Source: Clostridium moniliforme (GTDB lineage: Bacteria; Bacillota; Clostridia; Clostridiales; Clostridiaceae). Taken from it: 64,000 nt of DNA. Under the pieces are notes generated by a model. The model was not told where the DNA came from, searched no databases, and saw only the letters and a list, made by a program, of their open reading frames with translations. Numbering within the stretch: the stretch's first letter is position 1; every line of letters starts with the position of its first letter. The stretch is taken from NCBI RefSeq assembly GCF_017873235.1, contig NZ_JAGGJZ010000002.1, positions 434,001-498,000 of the forward strand, in the 5' to 3' direction. Of the stretch, positions 9,634 through 17,597 are shown piece by piece. Position numbers and translations under genes: made by a program.

Positions 9634-9659
9634 AATGGTTGGGATAACTCCCAACCATT
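9634..9659 (+). other. Stem-loop between binding-protein and permease genes
   Basis: AATGGTTGGG (9634-9643) pairs perfectly with CCCAACCATT (9650-9659) around a 6-nt loop, with no U-tract. Such hairpins behind binding-protein genes usually protect the upstream message or attenuate read-through, giving more binding protein than permease. Confidence 0.7.
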
Positions 9660-9690
9660 ACTAAATATAGGGTAATGGAAGTGATATAGA

Positions 9691-10572
9691 ATGAAAAATA
9701 ATAAAAAGAAAATATTCATAGCATGGTGTATAATTCCAACACTAATATTATTTATTCTATTTATGGTATATCCAATTATAAAGGGATTTAGTATGTCTAT
9801 GTATAGTTGGGGAGGTTTATCAAATAATGCTAAATTTATAGGATTTGATAATTTTAAGACTTTATTTTCTGATGAATATTTTATTAAATCTCTCAAAAAT
9901 ACAGCGTTTTTACTTGTAGTTTTTCCAGTTGTAACAATAATTTTTTCGTTGCTACTTGCAATATTTTTAACTCAGGGAAAATTAAAAGAAAAGAATTTTT
10001 ATAGATTAATATTCTTTTTTCCAAATGTTTTATCAATGGTAGTAATAGGAGTTCTATTTACATACATTTATGATCCATCAATTGGTATACTTAATTCCTT
10101 TTTAGGAAGTATAGGACTTGATAGATTGCAACTTGTATGGCTTGGAAATCCTAAAACAGTATTATGGGCTTTAGCTATGGCTATGGTTTGGCAAGCTGTA
10201 GGTTATTATATGGTAATTTATATGGCAGGCTTAGATGGAATTCCACCAGAACTGTATGAGGTAGCAGATATAGAAGGAGCAGGATTTTGGCAAAAATTTA
10301 GATATGTAACTTTACCAATGATTTGGGAAATAGTAAGAGTTACCTTTGTATTTTTTATAACAGGAGTATTTAATTTAAGTTTTATATTTGTAAAAGTAAT
10401 GACTAATGGAGGACCAGATGGAAATTCAGAAGTATTATTAACATATATGTATAAACAAGCTTTTGTTAATTCAAATTATGGATACGCAATGGCAATTGGA
10501 GTTGTAATTTTTATTATGGCAGTCGGACTAGCTCTTTTATTAAATAAATTAACAAAGGTTAAGGAGGAGTAG
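9691..10572 (+). CDS. Sugar ABC transporter permease, MalF/LacF-like
   Basis: This 293-residue integral membrane protein has six predicted helices. The cytoplasmic EAA loop that docks on the ATPase reads LYEVADIEGAGFWQKFRYVTLP, near residues 187-210. Its TM1 begins close to the N-terminus (FIAWCIIPTLILFILFMVYP). It forms the heterodimeric channel with the next gene product and should pair with the MsmX-type ATPase encoded at the left edge. The ATG lies behind GGAAGTGAT. Confidence 0.92.
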   Translation: MKNNKKKIFIAWCIIPTLILFILFMVYPIIKGFSMSMYSWGGLSNNAKFIGFDNFKTLFSDEYFIKSLKNTAFLLVVFPVVTIIFSLLLAIFLTQGKLKEKNFYRLIFFFPNVLSMVVIGVLFTYIYDPSIGILNSFLGSIGLDRLQLVWLGNPKTVLWALAMAMVWQAVGYYMVIYMAGLDGIPPELYEVADIEGAGFWQKFRYVTLPMIWEIVRVTFVFFITGVFNLSFIFVKVMTNGGPDGNSEVLLTYMYKQAFVNSNYGYAMAIGVVIFIMAVGLALLLNKLTKVKEE

Positions 10573-10574
10573 AT

Positions 10575-11420
10575 ATGAGAGTTGAAAATAAGGCAGAAAA
10601 AATTAAAACTTGGATATTAAGAATAATACTGATTTTTGGAAGTCTTCTTGTAATTATTCCTTTAATTTGGACAGTATTATCTTCTCTAAAATCACCTAGA
10701 GAATTTACAACTGCACCTTGGGCATTTCCAGAAACACTAAGGTTTGAAAATTATGTAAATGCATTTACTAAGGCGAATATGGGAGATTACTTTCTAAACT
10801 CAATAATAGTAACAATATTAGCTTTAGCATTTTTAATGATACTTGCAGTTCCATCTGCCTACGCACTTTCTAGATATAAATTTAAAGGATCAAATTTCTT
10901 AAAAAATTCTTATATGGCAGGACTATTTATTCAATCAGTATATATAATAGTTCCATTATTTTTAATAATGAATGACTTAAATATGCTAAATAATAGATTA
11001 GCTTTAAGTTTAGTTTATGCAGTACTTCAGTTACCATTTTCAATTTATATACTAATTGGATTTATGCAAAGTATACCTAAAGACTATGAAGAAGCTGCAA
11101 TGATAGATGGGTGTGGTTATGCAAGAACATTAACAAGTGTTATAGTTCCACTTGCAAAGCCTGGAATAATTACAGTTTTAATATTTAATTTTATGGGATT
11201 TTGGAATGAATATGCAATGGCAATGACTTTTATAACAACAAATTCAAAGAAAACTTTACCTGTTGGACTTCAAAATTTAATGGAAGTAAATAAATTTGCA
11301 ACAGATTGGGGTGCAATGTTTGCTGGAATGGTTATAGTAATGGTTCCAACAATTATTGTCTATACATTGTTCCATAAAAAATTAACAGAAGGTGTTAATA
11401 TAGGAGGAATAAAAGGTTAA
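10575..11420 (+). CDS. Sugar ABC transporter permease, MalG/LacG-like
   Basis: This 281-residue partner permease belongs to the carbohydrate CUT1 family and has about six membrane helices. The EAA motif EEAAMIDGCGYARTLTSVIVP lies near 174-195, and the conserved C-terminal end is LTEGVNIGGIKG. It starts 2 nt after the previous stop behind AAGGAGG, so the two permeases are made together. Together with the binding protein and a shared ATPase this completes the importer. Confidence 0.92.
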   Translation: MRVENKAEKIKTWILRIILIFGSLLVIIPLIWTVLSSLKSPREFTTAPWAFPETLRFENYVNAFTKANMGDYFLNSIIVTILALAFLMILAVPSAYALSRYKFKGSNFLKNSYMAGLFIQSVYIIVPLFLIMNDLNMLNNRLALSLVYAVLQLPFSIYILIGFMQSIPKDYEEAAMIDGCGYARTLTSVIVPLAKPGIITVLIFNFMGFWNEYAMAMTFITTNSKKTLPVGLQNLMEVNKFATDWGAMFAGMVIVMVPTIIVYTLFHKKLTEGVNIGGIKG

Positions 11421-11467
11421 TTTTATAGTAGTTGATTGATATATTATTCTTTATAATTGGAGGATGG

Positions 11468-11692
11468 ATGAAAAGGATAAATAAAGCACATTTATTTAAT
11501 GTTATAATATTAATAATAATTTTTATAAGTTTTTGTATTACTATAAAAATAGATAATGACTCTAGATTACCTGAAAATATAAATATAGATTATTATATGA
11601 ATTCATTACCTTATATTTATATAATATTAGTTTTTTTAGTTATGCTAATTTTGTTTAATTTTTATAAATGTATAAAAGACAACAAAAAATAA
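11468..11692 (+). CDS. Small two-helix membrane protein at the end of the importer operon
   Basis: I do not recognise this 74-residue protein. It has two hydrophobic segments (about 9-28 and 50-68) and a lysine-rich tail ending CIKDNKK. GGAGG (11459-11463) favours the ATG at 11468 over an upstream ATG at 11432, which has no site. It follows the permease by 47 bp and precedes a strong terminator, so it is probably co-transcribed with the importer. It could be an accessory subunit of the transporter, but that is only a guess from position. Confidence 0.6.
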   Translation: MKRINKAHLFNVIILIIIFISFCITIKIDNDSRLPENINIDYYMNSLPYIYIILVFLVMLILFNFYKCIKDNKK

Positions 11693-11704
11693 AGTTATAA
11701 TTTC

Positions 11705-11762
11705 AATATTAAAGGCTTAGATGATTTATACATCTAAGCCTTTAATATTTTGTCTTTTCTTG
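11705..11762 (+). terminator. Strong terminator of the glycan island
   Basis: A 19-bp perfect stem (11705-11723 with 11731-11749), a 7-nt loop and a T-rich tail. It closes the catabolic island before the housekeeping block. Confidence 0.9.
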
Positions 11763-11789
11763 ACAGAGTTCATTTAAAAAGGTTAAAAT
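11760..11789 (+). promoter_or_regulatory. Promoter of the prmA operon
   Basis: A consensus -35 TTGACA (11760-11765), an 18-bp spacer and TAAAAT (11784-11789). It begins inside the tail of the preceding terminator. Confidence 0.7.
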
Positions 11790-11834
11790 TATTTATTAAG
11801 TTCATTAATTAATGAAAAGAAAGGAATGAATTTC

Positions 11835-12776
11835 ATGGAAGGATCATGGATTGAAGTAAAAGTTATTACTAAAAGTGAGGCACTTGAGCCTATAGAAGGT
11901 ATTTTTTATATATTAGATTGTAAAGGTGTATCTGTTGAAGATCCTAATGATATATTAGAAAGGGAACAAGGACCATTAACTTGGGATTTTGCAGATATAA
12001 ATGTTTTAGAACATAAAGGTAAATATGCAGTAGTTAAAGGATATTTTTCAGAAGAAGATAATATAGATGAAGTAATTACATATGTTAAAGAAAAAGTAGA
12101 AGAAATAAAAAATATGGGCTTTGATGTTGGAGAAGGAAAAGTTGAAGTTTCAAAAACTCATGAAGAAGATTGGGCTAACAATTGGAAAAAATATTATAAA
12201 CCTTCAAAGGTTGGAGAACATATAGTTGTTAAACCAATATGGGAAGACTATAAAGAAAATGAAGGAGACTTAGTTGTTGAATTAGATCCAGGTATGGCAT
12301 TTGGTACAGGAGATCATGAAACGACAAAGATGTGTATTCAGGCTTTAGAAAAGTACGTAGAAAAAGATAGTACAGTATTTGATGTAGGAACAGGTTCTGG
12401 TATACTTGCAATAGCAGCAGCTAAACTTGGAGCTAAAAAAGCTGTTGGAGTAGATTTAGATCCAGTAGCAGTTGAATCAGCTAAAGAAAATGTAAGATAT
12501 AATAACTTAGATAATATAGAAATTCTTTATGGAAATTTAGTTGAAGTAATAGAAGGAAAAGCTGATATAGTTGTTGCAAATATTATTGCCGAGGTAATAT
12601 GTATTCTTATAGATGATGTTAAGAGAGTTTTAAAATCAGGTGGAATGTTTATAACATCAGGTATAATTCATGAAAGAGTTAAAATGGTTACTGACAAATT
12701 AGAAGAGTCAGGTTTTGAAGTAATTAAAGTTAATAAAGATGGAGAATGGAATTGTATTATTGCAAAAGCAAAATAA
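11835..12776 (+). CDS. prmA: Ribosomal protein L11 methyltransferase
   Basis: This 313-residue SAM-dependent enzyme trimethylates ribosomal protein L11. The N-terminal substrate-recognition domain (MEGSWIEVKVIT) is followed by the Rossmann domain with SAM motif DVGTGSGILAIAAAKLGA near 185-202, acidic motif GVDLDP, and the catalytic-loop block VVANIIAEVI typical of genuine PrmA. An upstream in-frame ATG (11826) directly abuts the AAAGGA site, so 11835 with a 9-nt gap is the better start. It heads a translational run with rsmE and mtaB. A diverged second copy lies at 38952-39809. Confidence 0.95.
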   Translation: MEGSWIEVKVITKSEALEPIEGIFYILDCKGVSVEDPNDILEREQGPLTWDFADINVLEHKGKYAVVKGYFSEEDNIDEVITYVKEKVEEIKNMGFDVGEGKVEVSKTHEEDWANNWKKYYKPSKVGEHIVVKPIWEDYKENEGDLVVELDPGMAFGTGDHETTKMCIQALEKYVEKDSTVFDVGTGSGILAIAAAKLGAKKAVGVDLDPVAVESAKENVRYNNLDNIEILYGNLVEVIEGKADIVVANIIAEVICILIDDVKRVLKSGGMFITSGIIHERVKMVTDKLEESGFEVIKVNKDGEWNCIIAKAK

Positions 12777-12794
12777 AGGTTAGGTGAAAATTAG

Positions 12795-13544
12795 ATGCAT
12801 AAGTTTTTTACCCCATCAGAATATGTATTTGAAGATACTTGCAAAATAGTAGGGGAAGATGTTAAACATATTTATAAAGTTTTAAGATTAACAGAAGGGG
12901 AAGAAGTAGTCTTAAACAATTGTGAAGGAACAGAATATTTAGCAAAAATTAAAGAAATAACAAAAAGTGAAGTTACCTTAGATATAATTGAAAAATTAAA
13001 TGTAAATAATGAAAGCAATGTTGAAATAGTATTATTTCAAGGAATGCCTAAAGCTCAAAAAATGGATTTAATAGTTCAAAAGGGAACAGAACTTGGAATT
13101 AGCAAATTTATACCTTTAATAACTGAGAGAGTTGATGTTAAACTTAAAGGTGATTTTAAAAAGCTAGATAGATTAAATAGAATAGCACTTGAAGCTTGCA
13201 AACAAAGTAAGAGAAGTATAATTCCAAAAGTTTTGAATCCAATTAAGCTTGAGGAATTGATAAATGAAATAAAATCCTTTGATTTGGTTATAGTTCCTTA
13301 TGAGAATAAAGAAGACTATGGGATTAAAGGACTTATGAAAGATATAAATATAGAAAATATAAAAAGAGTTGGTATAGTTATAGGGCCAGAAGGTGGATTT
13401 TGCGAGAGTGAAATTAAAAATTTAAAGAATGGGGGAGCTTATATTATAACTCTAGGGAAAAGAATTCTTAGAACAGAAACAGCAGGTTTTGTAGCTACCT
13501 CATTAATTCAATATGAATTAGGAGATCTAGGAGGAAGTATTTAA
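12795..13544 (+). CDS. rsmE: 16S rRNA (uracil1498-N3)-methyltransferase
   Basis: This 249-residue SPOUT-class enzyme methylates U1498 of 16S rRNA. An N-terminal PUA-like part is followed by the knotted domain with IVIGPEGGFCESEI and TLGKRILRTETAGF, the family's SAM-binding knot motifs. Its stop codon overlaps the start of mtaB by one base (TAATG), so the two are translationally coupled. Confidence 0.95.
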   Translation: MHKFFTPSEYVFEDTCKIVGEDVKHIYKVLRLTEGEEVVLNNCEGTEYLAKIKEITKSEVTLDIIEKLNVNNESNVEIVLFQGMPKAQKMDLIVQKGTELGISKFIPLITERVDVKLKGDFKKLDRLNRIALEACKQSKRSIIPKVLNPIKLEELINEIKSFDLVIVPYENKEDYGIKGLMKDINIENIKRVGIVIGPEGGFCESEIKNLKNGGAYIITLGKRILRTETAGFVATSLIQYELGDLGGSI

Positions 13545-14851
13545 TGAAAGTTGCATTTGCTACATTAGGATGTAGAGTAAACATGTATGAATCAGAAGCA
13601 ATGACTGAAAAATTTGTAAGAGAAGGATATGAGGTTGTAGATTTTACAGAAATTGCTGATGTTTATGTCGTAAATACATGTTCAGTGACAAATATGGGAG
13701 ATAAAAAATCAAGGCAGATTATAGGAAGAGCTAGAAGATTAAATCCTGATGCAATAATAGCAGTTGTAGGATGTTATTCTCAAATTGCCCCTAAGGAAGT
13801 TTCTGGAATTGAGGGCGTTGATGTTGTACTTGGAACTAGAAATAAGGGAGATATTGTTTATTATGTAAATAAGGCAATAGATGAGAAAAAACCTCAAATT
13901 CAAGTTGGTGGAGTTCTTAGAAATAAACACTTTGAAGAATTAAAAATAGAAGATTACAGAGATAAAACAAGAGCCTTCTTAAAGATACAAGATGGATGTA
14001 ATAGATTTTGTGCATATTGTTTAATTCCTTATACTAGAGGTGCAGTTTGTTCAAAGGATTTTAATAGCGTTTTAGATGAAATAAGAAAGCTTGCAGAACA
14101 TGGATTTAAAGAAGTAATACTATCAGGAATACATACTGCATCTTATGGACTTGATTTAGAAGGAAATGTTAATTTAGTAACTCTTCTTGAAGAAATAGAA
14201 AAAATAGATGGAATAGAAAGAGTTAGAATAGGTTCTATTGAACCAGCCTTTTTCTCAGATGATGTAGTAGAAAAGGTTAAAAATATGAAAAAGCTTTGTC
14301 CTCAATTCCATTTGTCCCTTCAAAGTGGATGTGATGCTACTTTAAAGAGAATGAATAGAAGATATACAGCTGCTGAATATGAGAGAATAGTTAATGTTTT
14401 AAGAGAAAACTTAAAGGATGCATCAATAACAACTGATGTAATTGTTGGTTTCCCTGGAGAAACAGATGAAGAATTTAATGAAACATATGAATTCTTAAAA
14501 AGAAATAAATTAACTAAAACTCATATATTTAAATTTAGTCCAAGAACAGGAACTAAAGCTGCAGATATGAAAGATCAAATTGATGGAAATAAGAAAGAAG
14601 AAAGAAGTAAAAATTTAATTGAACTTAATGAGAAAAATGAAAGAAGCTTTACAGAAAGTTTAATTGGAAGAGAAATGGGAGTTTTAATTGAACAAGAAGT
14701 AAAAGGTGAAAATGGTATATATGAAGGATATACTAGAAATTTTGTTAAAGTTCATGTAGATGGAATATCAAAAAATGATATAGGAAATATAGTTAAAGTT
14801 AAACTTTTAAAATCAAAGGGTGACTATGCAGAGGGAAAAGTGATAAAATAA
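13544..14851 (+). CDS. mtaB: tRNA t6A37 methylthiotransferase
   Basis: This 435-residue radical-SAM enzyme converts t6A37 to ms2t6A37 in tRNAs. It has the UPF0004 domain with cysteines C10, C46 and C77 for the auxiliary cluster, the radical-SAM cluster CNRFCAYC (C152, C156, C159), and a C-terminal TRAM domain (about 370-435). The N-terminal start MKVAFATLGCRVN is standard for MtaB and separates it from MiaB. Confidence 0.94.
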   Translation: MKVAFATLGCRVNMYESEAMTEKFVREGYEVVDFTEIADVYVVNTCSVTNMGDKKSRQIIGRARRLNPDAIIAVVGCYSQIAPKEVSGIEGVDVVLGTRNKGDIVYYVNKAIDEKKPQIQVGGVLRNKHFEELKIEDYRDKTRAFLKIQDGCNRFCAYCLIPYTRGAVCSKDFNSVLDEIRKLAEHGFKEVILSGIHTASYGLDLEGNVNLVTLLEEIEKIDGIERVRIGSIEPAFFSDDVVEKVKNMKKLCPQFHLSLQSGCDATLKRMNRRYTAAEYERIVNVLRENLKDASITTDVIVGFPGETDEEFNETYEFLKRNKLTKTHIFKFSPRTGTKAADMKDQIDGNKKEERSKNLIELNEKNERSFTESLIGREMGVLIEQEVKGENGIYEGYTRNFVKVHVDGISKNDIGNIVKVKLLKSKGDYAEGKVIK

Positions 14852-14886
14852 AATAGTAATTACTCTACTTTAAAGGGGGTGAATTT

Positions 14887-15231
14887 ATGTCAGATTGTAT
14901 TTTTTGTAAAATAGTTAATGGAGAAATTCCATCAAAGAAAATATATGAAGATGAATATGTATATGCTTTTTACGATATAAATCCAGAAGCACCAGTTCAT
15001 TTTTTAGTTATACCTAAGGAGCATATAAAAAGTGTTAATTTAATTACAGAAGAAAATTCAAAAGTTATTTCACATATTTTTGAAGTTATAAGAAATCTTA
15101 CAAAAGAGCTAGGAATATCAGAAAATGGATATAGAATAGTTAATAATTGTGGTGTAGATGGAGGCCAAACTGTTGATCATATGCATTTCCATGTTCTAGG
15201 TGGTAGAGAACTAAAATGGCCACCAGGCTAA
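14887..15231 (+). CDS. HIT-family nucleotide hydrolase (HinT-like)
   Basis: This 114-residue small dimeric nucleotide-binding protein has the histidine triad HMHFHVL at 98-104 (H98, H100, H102). The opening CIFCKIVNGEIPS and C-terminal WPPG are typical of HinT, which hydrolyses adenosine phosphoramidates. AAAGGGGGTG precedes the ATG. It ends the prmA-rsmE-mtaB run. Two N-terminal cysteines (C4, C7) are present, as in many bacterial homologues. Confidence 0.92.
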   Translation: MSDCIFCKIVNGEIPSKKIYEDEYVYAFYDINPEAPVHFLVIPKEHIKSVNLITEENSKVISHIFEVIRNLTKELGISENGYRIVNNCGVDGGQTVDHMHFHVLGGRELKWPPG

Positions 15232-15249
15232 AAATGTTTCCAGAAATTA

Positions 15250-15279
15250 TTGACACAATTAATGTGAATAATGTATAAT
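15250..15279 (+). promoter_or_regulatory. Consensus sigma-A promoter of rpsU-yqeY
   Basis: A perfect TTGACA (15250-15255) and perfect TATAAT (15274-15279) with an 18-bp spacer. This strong promoter sits about 70 bp before the rpsU start and leaves a structured leader. Confidence 0.85.
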
Positions 15280-15280
15280 A

Positions 15281-15340
15281 TAGCTTGTGTTATTAAGCCC
15301 GTAGCTGATTGAATTGATAATTTAAGCTAGCGGAGGGAGG
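15281..15340 (+). promoter_or_regulatory. Structured rpsU leader with competing pairings near the Shine-Dalgarno site
   Basis: AAGCTA (15324-15329) can pair either with TAGCTT (15281-15286) or, as AGCTA-G-CGG (15325-15333), with CCGTAGCT (15299-15306). The second stem runs into the GGAGGGAGG translation signal (15332-15340). The two pairings are mutually exclusive, which is the layout expected of autogenous control by a ribosomal protein. No function is shown by the sequence. Confidence 0.4.
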
Positions 15341-15348
15341 GATAATAG

Positions 15349-15525
15349 ATGTCAGAAATAAAAGTTGGAGAAAACGAAACACTTGAAAGTGCGTTAAGAA
15401 GATTTAAGAGAAAATGTGCTAGAGCTGGAGTTCTTTCAGAAGTTAGAAAGAGAGAACATTACGAAAAGCCAAGCGTAAAGAAGAAAAAGAAATCAGAAGC
15501 TGCTAGAAAGAGAAAGTTCAAGTAG
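15349..15525 (+). CDS. rpsU: 30S ribosomal protein S21
   Basis: This 58-residue basic protein of the small subunit platform starts [20 protein letters not shown] and ends in a lysine/arginine-rich tail, the normal length and form for Firmicutes S21. The site GGAGGGAGG is 8 nt before the ATG. It is co-transcribed with yqeY 23 bp downstream, the standard Firmicutes pair, and its own strong promoter has a structured leader. Confidence 0.97.
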   Translation: MSEIKVGENETLESALRRFKRKCARAGVLSEVRKREHYEKPSVKKKKKSEAARKRKFK

Positions 15526-15548
15526 TATTTTGAAAGAAGGTATAGGAA

Positions 15549-16004
15549 ATGCCAACAATTAAAGAGAGACTTCAAGAAGATTGGAAAACTGCTTTAAAGG
15601 CAAAAGACAAATTTAGAGCTAATGTATTAAGTACTGCTAAATCAGCTATTTTATTAGTTGAAAAAACAGATAATAGAAAAGTTGAAGATAGTGAAGTTAT
15701 TGAAATATTAGCTAGAGAAGTCAAGCAAAGAAGAGAAGCTGTGCTTGAGTTTGAAAAAGGTAACAGACAAGATTTAGTTGATGAAGCTAATGCTGAAATT
15801 AAGATCTTGCTAGATTACCTTCCTCAGCAATTAAGCGAAGAAGAAATTGTACAAATCGTTAAGGAAGCAGCTATAGAAGCGGGTGCAAATAGCATAAAAG
15901 ACATGGGTAAAGTTATGGCATTAGTTAGACCAAAGACTGTTGGAAGAGCTGATGGCAAGCTTGTAAGTCAAATAGTGAAAAATTATTTAATAAATAATAA
16001 ATAG
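15549..16004 (+). CDS. yqeY: GatB/YqeY domain protein
   Basis: This 151-residue protein resembles the C-terminal helical tail of the GatB subunit of the tRNA amidotransferase, the part that holds tRNA. The free-standing form is linked to rpsU across Firmicutes, but its exact role is not settled. Characteristic blocks are LLDYLPQQLSEEEI near 95-108 and the end MGKVMALVRPKTVGRADGK. Confidence 0.94.
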   Translation: MPTIKERLQEDWKTALKAKDKFRANVLSTAKSAILLVEKTDNRKVEDSEVIEILAREVKQRREAVLEFEKGNRQDLVDEANAEIKILLDYLPQQLSEEEIVQIVKEAAIEAGANSIKDMGKVMALVRPKTVGRADGKLVSQIVKNYLINNK

Positions 16005-16010
16005 CAATAG

Positions 16011-16035
16011 AGGACTCTTTTTAGAGTCCTTTTTG
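16011..16035 (+). terminator. Terminator after yqeY
   Basis: AGGACTCT (16011-16018) pairs with AGAGTCCT (16023-16030) around a 4-nt loop, followed by a U-run. Confidence 0.88.
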
Positions 16036-16054
16036 TTATGTTTATATTTTATAC

Positions 16055-16087
16055 AAAGAGTAACTTTAATTAAGTTACTCTTTTTTT
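16055..16087 (+). terminator. Second, tandem terminator after yqeY
   Basis: A 12-bp stem (16055-16066 with 16072-16083), a 5-nt loop and seven Ts. The core arms GAGTAACTT/AAGTTACTC recur in the unrelated terminator at 37450-37488. Confidence 0.85.
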
Positions 16088-16151
16088 GGTATTAAAATTT
16101 AAAAAAAATCATAAATTACTATGATAGAAATATTGGGGGAGAGAATGTGAA

Positions 16152-16439
16152 GTGAAAGGGAATTTATCAGAAAAAAAAGAAAAGCTTTTAGAAAAAATAG
16201 ACTTGCCTAAGGAAGTTATATTTGATTTACCTAAAATAACTGTTATAGGAGATAGAGAGATTTCAATTGAAAATCATAAAGGTATTCATAGTTTTGATAA
16301 TGATTATATAAAAATTAAAACTAAAAAAGGCGTAGTTAAAGTAGAAGGAAGTAACCTTGAAATTTTATATATAGCAGATGAAACAATTGTTGTTTCAGGA
16401 AAATTTTTAGGAATTAATTATGGAGATTTAGAAAAATGA
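16152..16439 (+). CDS. yqfC: YabP/YqfC-family sporulation protein
   Basis: This 95-residue protein belongs to the YabP/YqfC family found only in endospore formers. The block LPKEVIFDLPKITVIGDREISIENHKGI fits the family, which includes B. subtilis YabP of coat assembly. It uses a GTG start behind GGGGGAGAG. Its stop overlaps the yqfD start (ATGA), and the yqfC-yqfD-pgpH-ybeY order is the conserved Firmicutes arrangement. Confidence 0.9.
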   Translation: MKGNLSEKKEKLLEKIDLPKEVIFDLPKITVIGDREISIENHKGIHSFDNDYIKIKTKKGVVKVEGSNLEILYIADETIVVSGKFLGINYGDLEK

Positions 16440-17557
16440 ATTTTAATACTAAAAAATTAACAATAATAACTGTGAAAATAACTCTTATAAAAACAGAACA
16501 GATGTTAAACGCACTATGGAAAAATAATATAAGAGCTGATAATATAAGAAAAATTGATGCAGCTACGCTTACAATGAACATATATGGGGAAGATTATGAG
16601 GATGTAAAAAAGATAGTTAAGAGATGTAATGGAAAAATTAAAATATTAAAAAGAAAGGGAACAATAGTTAAATTATCTAAAATAAGAAAGAGATTATCAT
16701 TTGTAATTGGAGGCGGAATATTTTTAATAATATTATTTTTATTATCAACGTTTATATGGGCGATTGATATAGAAACAGAAAAAAATGTTTCACCATTTGA
16801 AGTTAGGAAAATGATTAATAATTTAGGAATTCATCAAGGAATGAGTAAAAGAAAAATTAATGTTTATGATTTAGAAAAGAAAATTGAAGATTATAGTTCC
16901 GAAATATTATGGGTTAGGGCTAGAATGGAAGGGTCAAGTTTAAAAATTAAAGTAGAGGAAAAAGTTAATCCACCAAAATTATTAGATACTTATAACAAGG
17001 GTGTTGTTGCTAGAAAAGATGGTGAGGTAAAAAGAATTTATACTAAATTTGGAACACCTGCTGTAGTACCAGGAGATATGGTTAAAGAGGGAGATGCTTT
17101 GATTTATCCTTATGATGGAGATATGGATGAAAAGTATGAAGTTAACCCACAAGGAGTAGTAATTGCCACAGTATTTTATGAAAGAACTTTAGAAATACAA
17201 ATAAAAGGAGAAAAATTAGAAAGAACAGGTAATAAGGATAGTGATATTTATATAAATTTAGGTGGCAAGAAAATTTACTTAAAAAAGGCTACAAATTCTT
17301 TTAAAAACTATGATAAAATAGAAGATAAAGACGGAATGTTAAGATCTGTTAATTATTATGAAATGAAGAGTAAAAAAATAAATCTAAATAAAGAAAAGGC
17401 TGTAGAAAATTCCATGAAAAAACTTGAAGAGTTTTTAAAGAAAGATTTAACTAATGAAGCAAAGATTGTAGGTAAAACCTATGATGTTTTGGATGTTAAC
17501 GAGGAAAAGATAAAAGTGATTGCACAATTTGCTGTTGAAGAAAATATAGCATCTTAA
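16436..17557 (+). CDS. yqfD: YqfD-family sporulation protein
   Basis: This 373-residue protein belongs to the YqfD family, a sporulation gene of mother-cell type in bacilli. The cytoplasmic N-terminal 85 residues precede one membrane helix (about 88-108: FVIGGGIFLIILFLLSTFIWAI). The rest is outside, with a segment resembling a peptidoglycan- or POTRA-like fold. The molecular role is unknown. It overlaps yqfC by 4 nt, so the two are translationally coupled. Confidence 0.9.
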   Translation: MNFNTKKLTIITVKITLIKTEQMLNALWKNNIRADNIRKIDAATLTMNIYGEDYEDVKKIVKRCNGKIKILKRKGTIVKLSKIRKRLSFVIGGGIFLIILFLLSTFIWAIDIETEKNVSPFEVRKMINNLGIHQGMSKRKINVYDLEKKIEDYSSEILWVRARMEGSSLKIKVEEKVNPPKLLDTYNKGVVARKDGEVKRIYTKFGTPAVVPGDMVKEGDALIYPYDGDMDEKYEVNPQGVVIATVFYERTLEIQIKGEKLERTGNKDSDIYINLGGKKIYLKKATNSFKNYDKIEDKDGMLRSVNYYEMKSKKINLNKEKAVENSMKKLEEFLKKDLTNEAKIVGKTYDVLDVNEEKIKVIAQFAVEENIAS

Positions 17558-17597
17558 AGCATGAAGTTAGATATTAGTTGATAAGAAGGTGATAAAC

